A stretch of DNA of 22,951 nt, from contig RQSC01000635.1 in assembly GCA_013416795.1 (NCBI GenBank), positions 6,456 to 29,406 on the forward strand, read 5' to 3'. The translations under genes were made by a program, and so were the position numbers. The DNA comes from Prasinococcaceae sp. CCMP 1430 (taxonomy: Eukaryota > Prasinodermophyta > Palmophyllophyceae > Prasinococcales > Prasinococcaceae). Shown in pieces: positions 7,892 to 16,644 of the stretch (positions within the stretch are counted from its first letter, which is position 1; the number at the start of each line of letters is the position of its first letter). The notes under the pieces are model-generated. The model ran no database searches. It saw nothing but the letters and a program-made list of their open reading frames with translations, and was not told where the DNA came from.

Positions 7892-9784
7892 TCAGGGCTT
7901 TCTGCGGTTCCCTCGCAGAGTGGCGGCCGCCACCGACCCAGCTCCGGCGAGCGGCTCGGGCGGCGCCTGGCCGGTGCCACCGTCCGGCTGAGACGCACCC
8001 TCCTCGTCCTTGGCGATGGCCTGCTGCGCCCTCCTGTACCTGTCTCCCTCGGCAATCAGGCCAAGCTGCTGCGGCACGCTGACGAGCGAGTTCGCCGCGA
8101 GGTAGCCACTGGCCGCGGCGGCGGGGACTCCAATGCCCGGAAAGCACGAGTCGCCGCAACGCAGAAGCCCGGGGATGGGCGTCTTGACGCCTGGAAAGGG
8201 CATTTTCGCGACCTGTGGGAGGTAGCGCTCGCGCCCGGCGGCGAGGGCGGGCCCATACGTCCCGCGATACCGGCGCAGGAAGCGCTCGTGCGTGAGCGGC
8301 GAACCGAGGATGTCGACGTCCACCCGCTCGCGGATATCGGGGATGATGCGCTCGAGCGCCTCCCACAGGACCTGCGATCGCTTCTCCTTGAATGCCTTGT
8401 ACTCCGCCGATCCTCGATCCTTGTCAGCCCAGAGGTCGTAGGGCTCCGATCCTGCCGTGTAGCAGTGGATGACGTGGTGACCCTCGGGCGCGACCTTCGG
8501 GTCGAGGATGGAGGGAATAAAAATGGTAATGACGTTCTGCGGGTCGCTGAGAGGCTTCGACCAGTCATTGACAACCAGGTGGGCGGGGTCGAGGCCCTCA
8601 ATCAGCCCGTCGCCGCCGCGCACGCCGAGGAAGAGGTGCATGATGCTGCCGTGCGCCGGAATCTCGAGGCAATCTTCGCGCCACCCCTGGGCACGAGGAG
8701 GCAGCCCAGAAGGATCAAGGAGCTTCGCCGTGTCCCAGACGGTCGCGTTGGACACGACCGCCGTCCGCGCGCGGACGCGCGCGCCACCCTTGAGGCGCAC
8801 CCCGGCGGCGCGTCCCGTGTCGGGGTCCACCTCGATCTCTTCGACGTGCGAGCGCAGACGCATGCTGCCGCCGTGCCGCTCGAGGGCGCCGCTGAGCGTG
8901 CCGACGACGGCGCCGGTCCCGCCGACGGGCGCGTTGAGCACGGCGCCAGGTTTGTGAAAGTTGGCGAGGCAGTAGATCATGGCCGCGCCCATGGTCCCCT
9001 CGGCGGGAAAGCCGGAGAAGAAAGACAGACAGTCGATCCAGTTTTTGAGGAAGGGCTCCTTGATGATGCCGCGCGTCACGCGGCTGAAGGAGTCGAAGAG
9101 CAGCGGCACGTCGGCCATTGCCGCCGGGTGGGTGAGGTAGAAAGGGAGCGCAACCGCCGTCGTCGCAAGGAGCCCGGGGTCCTGCCTCAGGTACTTGAGC
9201 GGACACGCATCGTTCGCTTCGCTCAACAGCGCGAGGCGCTCGACGAGAGCTTCCCACTCGCGCACCGCGGCCTCTGGATCCGACGCGTGCCTCCGCAGGA
9301 CATCCTTGAAGCCGCCATCGGGGGCGTCGTCGGGCCCGAACGTGTAGCGCCACGATCCCTCCTCGGTGTGCATTCCCCAGCCGTCATAATTCTCCACCTC
9401 CACGTGCTCACCCAGCGCGTCGAGCACCTGCCGCAGCGGGTTGCCTCCGAACGACGAGCGCTCGAGGCCCTCCCAGATCGATGGCCCCACCTCGAACTCG
9501 TACTCGCCGCCGCTCTTGCTCCGGTGCTTGAACATGTGGCAGCACCCGCCTGGGAGGGAGTGGGACTCGAGCACGAGGACCTCGTAGCCGTACTTGGCCA
9601 GGAGCGCACCGCACGACAGGCCACCGATGCCGCTGCCGATCACCACGACGTCCACCTCCTCCTCCTTCGCCGCCGCATGCGCGGCCGCCGCCCCCACCCG
9701 CCTGCGCCCCGCAGCGGCGCGGCACGCCCTTCTGCGGAAGTTACGGTACGGCGACTCATACCCATTATTAGGGTCATTACTCAT
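7892..9784 (-). CDS. CRTISO-like carotenoid isomerase / phytoene-desaturase-family FAD enzyme
   Basis: About 630 residues from ATG 9784. A Rossmann FAD-binding motif VVVIGSGIGGLSCGALL (G50-x-G52-x2-G55) is followed by an acidic strand end VLESHSLPGG. The C-terminal GDSCFPGIGVPAAAASG is the second FAD-contacting block of the phytoene desaturase/CRTISO/RetSat superfamily. The intervening FEVGPSIWEGL and SFFSGFPAEGT also fit this group. The family carries out FAD-dependent isomerisation, desaturation or saturation of polyenes; CRTISO converts prolycopene to all-trans-lycopene in plastids. CRTISO versus a retinol-saturase-like activity cannot be settled by eye. The N-terminal 43 residues are rich in Arg and Ala, like a green-alga plastid transit peptide, with no hydrophobic signal peptide. 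The frame stays open upstream to the assembly gap, so the start is provisional. TGTAA occurs at complement 7863-7867, about 25 nt past the stop; this is the green-alga poly(A) signal, possibly by chance. Confidence 0.85.
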   Translation of the reverse strand: MSNDPNNGYESPYRNFRRRACRAAAGRRRVGAAAAHAAAKEEEVDVVVIGSGIGGLSCGALLAKYGYEVLVLESHSLPGGCCHMFKHRSKSGGEYEFEVGPSIWEGLERSSFGGNPLRQVLDALGEHVEVENYDGWGMHTEEGSWRYTFGPDDAPDGGFKDVLRRHASDPEAAVREWEALVERLALLSEANDACPLKYLRQDPGLLATTAVALPFYLTHPAAMADVPLLFDSFSRVTRGIIKEPFLKNWIDCLSFFSGFPAEGTMGAAMIYCLANFHKPGAVLNAPVGGTGAVVGTLSGALERHGGSMRLRSHVEEIEVDPDTGRAAGVRLKGGARVRARTAVVSNATVWDTAKLLDPSGLPPRAQGWREDCLEIPAHGSIMHLFLGVRGGDGLIEGLDPAHLVVNDWSKPLSDPQNVITIFIPSILDPKVAPEGHHVIHCYTAGSEPYDLWADKDRGSAEYKAFKEKRSQVLWEALERIIPDIRERVDVDILGSPLTHERFLRRYRGTYGPALAAGRERYLPQVAKMPFPGVKTPIPGLLRCGDSCFPGIGVPAAAASGYLAANSLVSVPQQLGLIAEGDRYRRAQQAIAKDEEGASQPDGGTGQAPPEPLAGAGSVAAATLRGNRRKP

Positions 9785-9837
9785 TCGAGGGTTCGCTTCA
9801 ATGGCGCCGCAAGCATGGATTGCCGTGTGCCATGCAC

Positions 9838-9922
9838 GAACCGGAACCGGCATGCTGCGTGCTGGATTTGGTTGGTTGGGCGTGCGTCTGTTCCGCATCG
9901 TCCGGCAGGCCGGTTCCGGTTC
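9838..9922. repeat. 14-bp perfect inverted repeat upstream of the carotenoid gene
   Basis: GAACCGGAACCGGC at 9838-9851 is the exact reverse complement of GCCGGTTCCGGTTC at 9909-9922, separated by 57 nt. It lies 54-138 nt upstream of the chosen ATG on the minus strand and could fold in the 5' leader or act as a two-site DNA element. Confidence 0.85.
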
Positions 9923-10105
9923 CTGCTTTCCGTGTTCCCGCCAATCCGAAACCACAAACTCGTCGTGGTGGTTACACCCAGCTCCGGATCCATTTTCCGG
10001 CGCGGCGGCGTTCGGATTCGCGGATTCGGCCACGCGCCCGGCGAAATCCGCGATTCCGGGGCCGCGCGCGGCGGCGGCTGTGATGGCGGCGGCTGCGGGG
10101 CCGGC

Positions 10106-10285
10106 NNNNNNNNNNNNNNNNNNNNNNNNNNNNNNNNNNNNNNNNNNNNNNNNNNNNNNNNNNNNNNNNNNNNNNNNNNNNNNNNNNNNNNNNNNNNNNN
10201 NNNNNNNNNNNNNNNNNNNNNNNNNNNNNNNNNNNNNNNNNNNNNNNNNNNNNNNNNNNNNNNNNNNNNNNNNNNNNNNNNNNNN
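10106..10285. other. Assembly gap (180 N)
   Basis: Run of 180 N. Open frames drawn across it are not meaningful. It could hide a 5' exon or the promoter of the carotenoid gene. Confidence 1.
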
Positions 10286-10628
10286 GCGGCGCGGCCGCCG
10301 CCGACCTGGCCTGCGCGTGCGACGCCGTGCGGCCCGCCGCGGAGGCCTCGCCACCCGCGCGCCCACGAGCGACAGTCTTTACGTGTTTCCTCGAGACGTC
10401 AGCTCCGACGGCCAACTGTGCGAACTCGTGGGCCCTGCTGTATGCGAGAGGAGGCGGGCGACGCCAGCGGCGACCTGGCTCGTGCTCGCTCGAGCGCGCG
10501 GCCGGACGCGCCCACAAGCGGAGCGAAGAGGCGACCTGCGCCAGCGGCGACGCCGCGTCTGACCCCACGTCCAGTGCACGGCGGCTTGCGGATGCGGCGC
10601 GCACGCGTGTGCCGCGGCCCCGCCCGCA

Positions 10629-11872
10629 TCAGCCGGGGATCCAGTAGTCCAGCTCGGAGACAGGCTTGTTGATGTCGTGCGTATCCAGCTGGTTGTCACC
10701 GACGAACACGCAGGCGACCGTGCCCTTGGTGAAGCGCGGCGCGGCGGGGTGCGCGCGAGGGGGAGGGCAGGCGCGCCGCTGCGTCAGCTCCTTCGCGCGC
10801 GCGCAGCGACGCGCCCAGATTTCGCCGACGCAATGAGCACGCGGACGGCCGCGCGGGCGCGCACCTTGGTGTGCGAGATGCGTGGAATCTGCTCCGGGCT
10901 GAGCGCCCACAGCGGCTGCTGCGCGGCCTCATCCGCGCCGTCCCCTTCGTCCTCGTCGCTGCTGTCAAGCTCGTCTGCAGCCGAAGTCACAATCTTGATG
11001 AAGTCGAGGCGATTGTTCGCCCCGCGGACGGTCGAGCGCAGTCGCAGACGCTGTCGGCACACCGTCGGCCTCTCGCTCTCGTACGTGATGGCGATGCGCA
11101 CCTTGGACGTCCTCTCGTCGAACATGTAGATGCCGCCGAAGACCGACACGCCCCGCGTGGTCTGCTGCTGCTTGCTGCGCCGCCGCCGTCCGCCGCCGCT
11201 GCTGCCGGCCCCGTCAGCGCCGCCGCGCGATATCGTGAGCGGCTGCGCAAGCTCGCCCTTGACTGCCGACAGGTTGCTCGCTGACGTTTTGGTAACGAAC
11301 GTGCCGTCCGGAAAGAAGCGGTAGTATCTATAGTACACGACCACGTGCACGCCGCCCTTGTGCTGCCACTCGCGCACGCCCGTCTTGAGGTACTGATTCC
11401 TGCTGCAGTAGATTCCGTCGAAGCGCAGCCGCGGGCGGGCAGTGTACATGTGGCGGTACGACGAGCGGTACTTGGCCGCGCACAGCGCCTCCAGCTGCGC
11501 CTCCGTTTCCATCGGCCATGCGTCGGCGCAGAGCGACCGCCACAGCGTCGGCCGCAGCGTGCCGTAGCGCCACTCACGGCAGACGCACGCGCACCGCGCG
11601 ACGTCCGCGCCGCTGGCGTGCTTCAACACCTCGGCGAGGAGCTCCTCGCTCAGCAGGCGCTGGATGGGCGCAGGCTCGTGCTCGGCGAGGTCGTCTCCGC
11701 CGGAGGCGAGTGCGGTGAGCTGCGAGGTGCGCCCCCCCGCGGCGGCGCGCACGCGCCTCGAGTAGAAGTCCAGCCACGGCCGCCACGGGTGAAGGAAGCG
11801 CTCGGCGTAGTCGGCGGCGAGCGGCGGGGGCGCCCTCTGGGCAGGGACCGTCGGCGCGTACACGGTCGCCAT
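10629..11872 (-). CDS. FBXO9-like F-box protein (SCF substrate adaptor)
   Basis: Exon 1 complement(10865-11872) ends ISHTK|GTGCGC in phase 0. Exon 2 is complement(10629-10724) (GTVACVFVGDNQL... ending DYWIPG), giving about 367 residues. An alternative acceptor after GCAG would extend exon 2 to 10778 in the same frame. Residues about 74-115 form an F-box (LSEELLAEVLKHASG...CVCREWRYGTL...LWRSLC), which binds SKP1. The following RPRLRFDGIYCSRNQYLK and VYYRYYRFFPDGTFV match the conserved block of FBXO9/Pof7 (human: RPRVRFDGVY, YYRYIRFFPDG), as does the FGGIYMFDERTSKVRIAITY strand. A basic/Gln loop (about 220-235) and an acidic DSSDEDEGDGADE stretch interrupt the fold. The N-terminal TPR-like part of animal FBXO9 is not evident. 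Predicted role: targeting proteins for SCF ubiquitination; the substrate is unknown. The ATG lies only 27 nt after the stop of the upstream minus-strand gene. Confidence 0.8.
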
Positions 11873-11899
11873 CGCCGCGCGCCCGTTGCGCCCGCCAGC

Positions 11900-12230
11900 T
11901 CACAGCGCGAGGCTGGCAATGAGCTCCTCGACTTCGGCGCAGGCCTCGGCGCTGTCTTTCTTGTCGAGCAGCGCTAGCGCGCGCTCCACCACGCGCGCGC
12001 GGTGCCGCGCGTACCGCGACGCGCGCGGGAGCCGCGCGAGGCGCGCCACAGCGGCACCAGCGCCTGCGTCCACACCTTGTCGAGCGCCGGGCCGACGTGC
12101 GACCTGTACACAGGCAGGACTTGCGCCACGAACGCGTACTCGCACGCCTCCCACGCGGAGGACATGCGCGCCAGCGCGGGCGCGCCGAGCTTCTCGTACG
12201 CGGGCACAACCACCCAAGGGCGCGCNGCGC
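11900..12230 (-). CDS. Unknown protein, 3' part only, with internal frame change
   Basis: A coding-like segment begins after a possible acceptor (ACACGCAG at 12231-12238) and reads PWVVVPAYEKLGAPAL, SSAWEACEYAFVAQVLPVY, HVGPALDKVWTQALVPLW. The likely C-terminus, LLDKKDSAEACAEVEELIASLAL-stop, is in a different frame. The two parts can be joined by a 41-nt intron at 11974-12014 (GTACGC...CTAG, phase 1), or the reference carries an indel in this GC-rich stretch. The single N at 12226 falls at the third position of GCN, so it encodes Ala whatever the base. No start codon or 5' exon could be identified. I do not recognise the family. Composition suggests an alpha-helical protein with amphipathic segments. 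Confidence 0.4.
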
Positions 12231-12907
12231 CTGCGTGTGACCCGGTCTGGCCATGAAGGGTGGGGTTGTTGGTGGTCGGCGCTGCTTCGCCGCGCGCGCG
12301 CACGCCAGGCTGTCGGCGGGTGTTTGGGGTGGGTCCCTTTGTTTGGGGTTTGAATAGGGTTTATATTTTGTGTTGCTGGAGCTGGAGACAGCGACGCTGC
12401 GCTGGAGCCAGGGAGAGAGGGGGGGGAGGAAGGAGCGCACGCGAGTGCGGTGCCGGTTGCGCCAGCTCCTGCGCCGCGGCGGGGCGCGCTCGCCGGTGCG
12501 AGAGAGGGACCGGCGGGGGCGCGGGGGGGAGTCCATGCGCGCGGGCGTGGGGGGCGGTGTGCGGGGCCGCGCCCCTTCGCGGCTCGTCGCGTGCGAACCG
12601 GGTGCGTTCTGATGGGGCGCGGATGCGCGTGCTGGGGGGGCGGCTGGCCTGCCCTGCCTGATGTGGCTGGCGCGACGCTCGGCCTCCCCCAGCCAGACGG
12701 GCGAGGGGCGTGGCGGTGGTGGGCGCTCGCGGTGGCGGGAGGAGCGTGAGGGGGAAAGGGGGGAGGAGGGCGACACAGCGTGCGTGCACGGCAGACGCGG
12801 CAGCGGCGGTGTGCGCGGGCGCGGGGGGGTAGCGCGGGCGCGCGAGGGGGCGGGCGCGCGGCGCGAGGCTAGCGTCGGCGTCTTGGCCGAGGTCGACGGC
12901 GCCGGCG
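12231..12907. promoter_or_regulatory. Probable divergent upstream region, G-rich on the + strand
   Basis: This low-complexity, G-rich (+ strand) stretch lies between the unknown minus-strand gene and the EGF-like membrane-protein gene. It probably contains 5' exons of one or both, since neither has a convincing start. TAGGGTTT at 12355-12362 is the reverse of the plant telo-box AAACCCTA, possibly by chance. No gene supported. Confidence 0.35.
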
Positions 12908-15038
12908 ATGGCGGCGCGGGTGGGCGGGCGCAGACGCGTGCGCGCGGCGGCGCGAGGGCTGATGTGCGCCGCAGTGAAAGCGCTCGTGATGAGTGAGGTG
13001 GCGCGCGCGAGGCTTCTCAAGCAGAGTCAGGGCGTTATGTACGAATACATGACGCGCCCGTGGTCCTCCGGCGGTAAGAAGACCGCCGTGATCATCTACG
13101 CAACGAACAACCTCCAGAGGAATGTGCAGGTGACAATTGAACGCGTCACTTGTTGTCTTGACTTGGACGTCTTCTCCGCGGAAGGCAGCGGCTGCGACGC
13201 TATCGATGCCAACATTCCGTCGCAGACAAAGAACGTCGACATCAGTGACGCGTCCGTGTGGCAGTTCGTTGTCCGAAGCCAAGTGCCTTTCACCGGCTCC
13301 ACCTTCTGTGACTTCACAGCTCGCACGAGCACCGGCAAATTGGACATGATCACCGTGAAGATGAGCGACATCAACAACAGGCTTGCACCTCTGCCAGACG
13401 ACCTCTTGCCCCTACCGCCGCAGTCTCCACCTCCGCCGCCGCCACCGCCTCCGCGTGCATCATCGCCCCCGCCGCCGCCGTCGCAGTCGCCGTGCTCGAA
13501 TCCCGACGAAGCGCTCAGCTCGCAGGGCATCTGCACCGGCTCGGACGCCAACTGCGTGGGACTTTACGGACAGGCGAAGGTACCAGCGCGGCCACCCGCG
13601 CACCCACAGGCGCGCACGTGTCGCCTCCGCCTCGCCCTCTGCGCTGATCATACTGCGCGCAGCCCATCTTCAACTTCATTTCGCGGCACTGCGAGGGCGA
13701 TGGGACGCTCGCGCCACCGCCGTCTACCTCGCCCGCCTCCGGTGACGAGTGCGGACCGCACGGCGAGCTTGCGCGCGCGGCCGCCGGCGACGCTGGTACC
13801 ACGTACGATGAGTGCGTGTGCGAGCCGGGATGGACGACCCCGCACGAAGGCGGCGACATATTCGAGCGCATTCCGTGCTCGAAGCAGCTCAACCCGCCAC
13901 CGCCCCCTCCGGCAGGACAGGACAGTTTCTGGTGCGAGCGCGAACATTGGAGCCGACATGGCGCGAGCATGCATGCGCGCTCGCGCTTTGTCGCAGCACG
14001 CTGATGCACCTCTGCGCTCGCGCTCGCTCGCATAACGACGTCTGTGCCCCCATAGGAAACTGACAGACAACGATCCTACGTCCATTCTGGTGCTGATAAC
14101 CACGGGCTTGCTGCTGCTGTGCGTGTTTTACCAGTGCGCGAAGGTGTACCGCTGCCTGGTGGTGTCCGGCTGCATTGGCAATGGCAAGCGTGAAGAGCGG
14201 CGAGAGCGGCGGTCAGAGCGCAGGGTGCGTGCGTGCTTGCACGCGCAGAATCGTGGCAGGCGTGTGTGCTCCCATCAGCCTCTTAGACCTCGTTGGCACT
14301 CGCTGACGTATTCTTCTTTTCATCTGCGCGCACGCACACGAAATGCACCTCGCCCCGTCCCACCCGCCACGGTGCGCTCAGACCTCCACAGCTCTGACGC
14401 CCGCACAAGTCCGCATGATTAATGAGCTGGAGGCTGCCGCGGCCGCTGCGCGCCCGCCCGCGCAGGCGGCCATCGAGCAGCCTGAGTGGCTGCGACACCC
14501 GACCACAGCCGTGCGCACGTCCGACCGGGCGGGCGACCGCACTTCTGGGAAGTCTGTCGCCGTTGGCATGGTCGCTCATGCCGAGCCAGCTGCCAAGGCC
14601 GCCGTCCGAGAAGGTGCCAAGGGGGAGTCGCGCACGCGATGGCGAGACAGCTATCCATCGCCGTCGGCGCTCGGGCCAGGGAGCTCGTATGCAGGTGCGA
14701 CCGGGCGCGTCAGCGAGCCCGGCAGTGAGTCCTCGCACGCATCTCGCGGCTCCTTTCCCGGCCAGTTTATGCTCGGCTGGCTCGTGCGGCGCAGCAGCAA
14801 CGGCAGCGCGAGGAGCTGGGGCTCTGCGCGCCAGAGCGGCGGCGCAGCACTCGAGGTGCACGCCAACCACGCCGCCGACGGAGCCACGGCGAGGTGGCCT
14901 ACGCAGACTGCACCCTCGCCTGCGGTTTCGACGTCGCCGCTGCCGCCGCACCTTGTCCAGCCCACAGGCGTCTTCGCCGAGGAGCTCCAGGCACGCTTGA
15001 CGGTGATGAACAGGCAGCGAGACTTGTCACGCCTCTAG
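12908..15038 (+). CDS. Proline-rich, EGF-like, single-pass membrane protein (orphan)
   Basis: Phase-consistent model with exons 12908-13579, 13663-13931, 14056-14224, 14382-14694, 14766-14855 and 14968-15038 (about 527 residues). The first three junctions are good (AAG|GTACCA...GCGCAG; CTG|GTGCGA...CCCATAG; AGG|GTGCGT...GCTCAG); the last two introns are tentative, because the frame also stays open from 14382 to 15038. An N-terminal region (about 45-165) of unrecognised, possibly beta-rich fold is followed by a Ser/Pro hinge (about 170-205, runs of up to nine Pro), a Cys-containing segment, and an EGF-like end (CGPHG...CVCEPGW...C, about 254-296). Then a second Pro run, a TM helix (about 323-342, SILVLITTGLLLLCVF) and a Cys/Arg-rich cytosolic tail. 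Topology suggests an outward-facing surface or cell-wall-contacting protein. ATG 12908 gives no signal peptide, so the true first exon is probably upstream. Confidence 0.6.
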
Positions 15039-15438
15039 CTGAGTAAGCACACGCGCACACGTACACACCAGTGCAACTCGTACTGCCTTGAATTAGTCGT
15101 GCGTGGTTACCGGGTCATCGCATGCACCCCTAAAAGCGCATGCGTGAGCTACAGGCACGAGCATGTGCGCGCCATGCGACAAATCTAACGCCTAGCATGG
15201 AGCGCGTGGCGCGGCGCGCGACTGAGAGATGAAGCGAGCGGTGTGTGCTGTGGGGGCGATCGCGCACGACTCGGCGCGAGCGCCGGCCTCTGCCAGCCCT
15301 CCCCATCCTCACCCGTGCACCTCCACCGGCTGTTTCCGCAGTGTTTGTCTCTCGTTTTCGGCGCGCGCGCGGCCCTTGTGGGCCTGCGCCACCCGGCGGC
15401 GCGCCCGGCACGTTCACCTCGCCCTGCGGGGGCGCGGC
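15039..15438. other. Convergent intergenic region, no gene seen
   Basis: Lies between the stops of the EGF-like gene (+) and the Cys-rich secreted-protein gene (-). It is ordinary mixed-composition sequence with CACACG-like short runs near 15050-15070. Open frames here show no recognisable protein. Confidence 0.5.
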
Positions 15439-15855
15439 TCACTCTGCCTTGGCCTGGAACGAGGGCATCAGGGCGAAGTAGTCGCCGAGCACCGCGCTGG
15501 TAAAGTAGAGGTTTGGCGCCGCGCCGCACGCCTCGGTGTGCTTGGCGAGCGCGTCGCCGGCGACCTCGGCGCACGGCGCGGACATGCCGAGCACGCCGAG
15601 CAGCCCGCCCTTGGAGCACGTGATGCCCTCCTCGCCGCACGCGCTGCCGTCCACCGCGTTGAGGTAGGTGACCTTGCGCCACGCGCTCGCGCGCGCGGCC
15701 GCGCACGCGTCGCTGCACTCGCCGGCCGCGCACGCCACGCCGAGCGCGCCCCCCGCCGCGGCGGCGCGGTCCTCGCACGACGAGTGTACGCGGATGTCGG
15801 CCGCCCCGACGAAAATCGCCACCGCCACCACCACCAGCCAGTGCGCGAGCCCCAT
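15439..15855 (-). CDS. Small secreted cysteine-rich protein (orphan)
   Basis: 138 residues from ATG 15855. MGLAHWLVVVAVAIFVGAADIRVHSSC begins with a hydrophobic helix (residues 3-18) and a GAA-type cleavage region, a convincing signal peptide. The mature part has eight cysteines (SSC, VAC, GEC, DAC, SAC, ITC, APC, EAC), an even number consistent with four disulfides. It is rich in Ala and Gly and contains GGLLGVLGMSAPC. No family recognised. The frame is open further upstream to 16119, but that part is low-complexity (KKKKK, Gly/Arg) and precedes the signal peptide, so I chose the internal ATG. The gene is divergent from RPA1, with a shared upstream region. Predicted location: secreted or in the endomembrane lumen; function unknown. 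Confidence 0.65.
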   Translation of the reverse strand: MGLAHWLVVVAVAIFVGAADIRVHSSCEDRAAAAGGALGVACAAGECSDACAAARASAWRKVTYLNAVDGSACGEEGITCSKGGLLGVLGMSAPCAEVAGDALAKHTEACGAAPNLYFTSAVLGDYFALMPSFQAKAE

Positions 15856-16214
15856 GGCGTTGACGCGCGCCGCACCCCGCAACGCCAGAACCGCGCGCCG
15901 CGCCGCCCGTGCCCCGCACGCACTGTGACGCCCCCTCCCCACCCCCCTCCCACCCCGCCACCCCCTCCCCTCCGGGCGGTGCGCCTGCGCCGTCGCCTTT
16001 TTTTGTCGCCTTTTTCCCCCGCCGGTTTTTTTTTTTTTTTTCGTCCCGGTCCCGCCGCGCGAGGCTCCTCCCGAAGCCCTCCCATCAACCTCCACCACCG
16101 CCAACACACACAAAAACAATTACACGTGAAAAGGAAGGCTCCGAATCGCAGGAGCCCCGCGCGAAAAAAAAAAAGCGACATCGCGCCCTGCTCGTGCGTT
16201 TTCCGTTTCGTTTT

Positions 16215-16286
16215 GATTGCGATTGCGATTGTGATTGTGATTGTGATTGTGATTGTGATTGTGATTGTGATTTTGATTGTGATTTT
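16215..16286 (+). repeat. Hexamer tandem repeat (GATTGY)n
   Basis: Twelve hexamers in register: two GATTGC, seven GATTGT, then GATTTT, GATTGT, GATTTT. They grade into GATTTTT-like sequence. This is an AT-rich microsatellite in a GC-rich promoter region. Confidence 0.9.
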
Positions 16287-16329
16287 GATTTTTGATTTTG
16301 ATTTTTTCCTTGGTTGGAGGGGCGCGTCC

Positions 16330-16404
16330 ATTTTCATTTTGATTTTGATTGTGATTTTTTATTTTTTATTTTTATTTTTATTTGATTTTATTTTGATTTG
16401 ATTT
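16330..16404 (+). repeat. T-rich low-complexity tract
   Basis: TTTTCATTTTGATTTTGATTGTGATTTTTTATTTTT-type sequence continuing the hexamer composition. It resembles the tract at 3041-3098 in the other divergent promoter region. Confidence 0.8.
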
Positions 16405-16433
16405 TCCACGGTTTGATGGCGGGCGCGCGCGAA

Positions 16434-16445
16434 TTTCGCGCGAAA
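16434..16445. promoter_or_regulatory. Palindromic E2F/DP-type site TTTCGCGCGAAA
   Basis: Exact 12-bp palindrome equal to two overlapping E2F consensus sites (TTTCGCGC on each strand), 358 nt upstream of the RPA1 ATG. RPA genes are classical E2F targets in plants and animals. Function is inferred from the motif. Confidence 0.55.
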
Positions 16446-16644
16446 CCGACCCGGCCGACACCGAAACAAACCGTTTGTCGGTCGGGGCCGCGTTCGATTC
16501 CCGCCCGCCGGCGCCGGCGGATTCCGTTTCCCGGGTCCGTCCCGGGGCGCGCGCGCGCGGGATTCATGGAGGCACCTGTCAGAGGCCCAGCAAAGAACGC
16601 CTCCAGAACGCACGCCGCGCCCGCGCGCGCGTTTTCGCGACGCG

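Larger units (their letters stand above)
9785..10628. promoter_or_regulatory. Upstream region of the carotenoid gene, including the assembly gap
   Basis: This is the 5' region of the carotenoid gene and the 3' flank of the F-box gene; both genes are on the minus strand. It contains a 14-bp inverted repeat (9838/9909), clustered GGATTCG/CGGATTC words at about 10010-10060 and a 180-N gap. Sequence from 10286 to 10628 shows no recognisable gene. Confidence 0.4.

Noticed and set aside
7778-10672. 964-codon plus-strand open frame opposite the carotenoid gene
   Set aside because: It crosses the N gap, has no recognisable domain and mirrors a well-supported minus-strand enzyme. Long antisense frames are expected with high GC at third codon positions.
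12320-12365. Interstitial telomere-like sequence (TTTGGGG, TAGGGTTTA)
   Set aside because: Only single, non-tandem words. At most one telo-box-like motif, noted in the region entry.
12304-12776. Ser/Pro/Arg-rich minus-strand open frame reaching 12776
   Set aside because: Low-complexity translation of a G-rich promoter stretch, in a different frame from the coherent downstream segment.
15130-15417. 95-codon minus-strand frame downstream of the Cys-rich gene
   Set aside because: Arg-rich, no motif, lies in the convergent 3' flank and reads like GC-biased noise.
16484-16510. TTCGATTC resembling a tRNA T-loop
   Set aside because: The flanking bases do not form the 5-bp T-stem and there is no anticodon arm, D-arm or A-box upstream.
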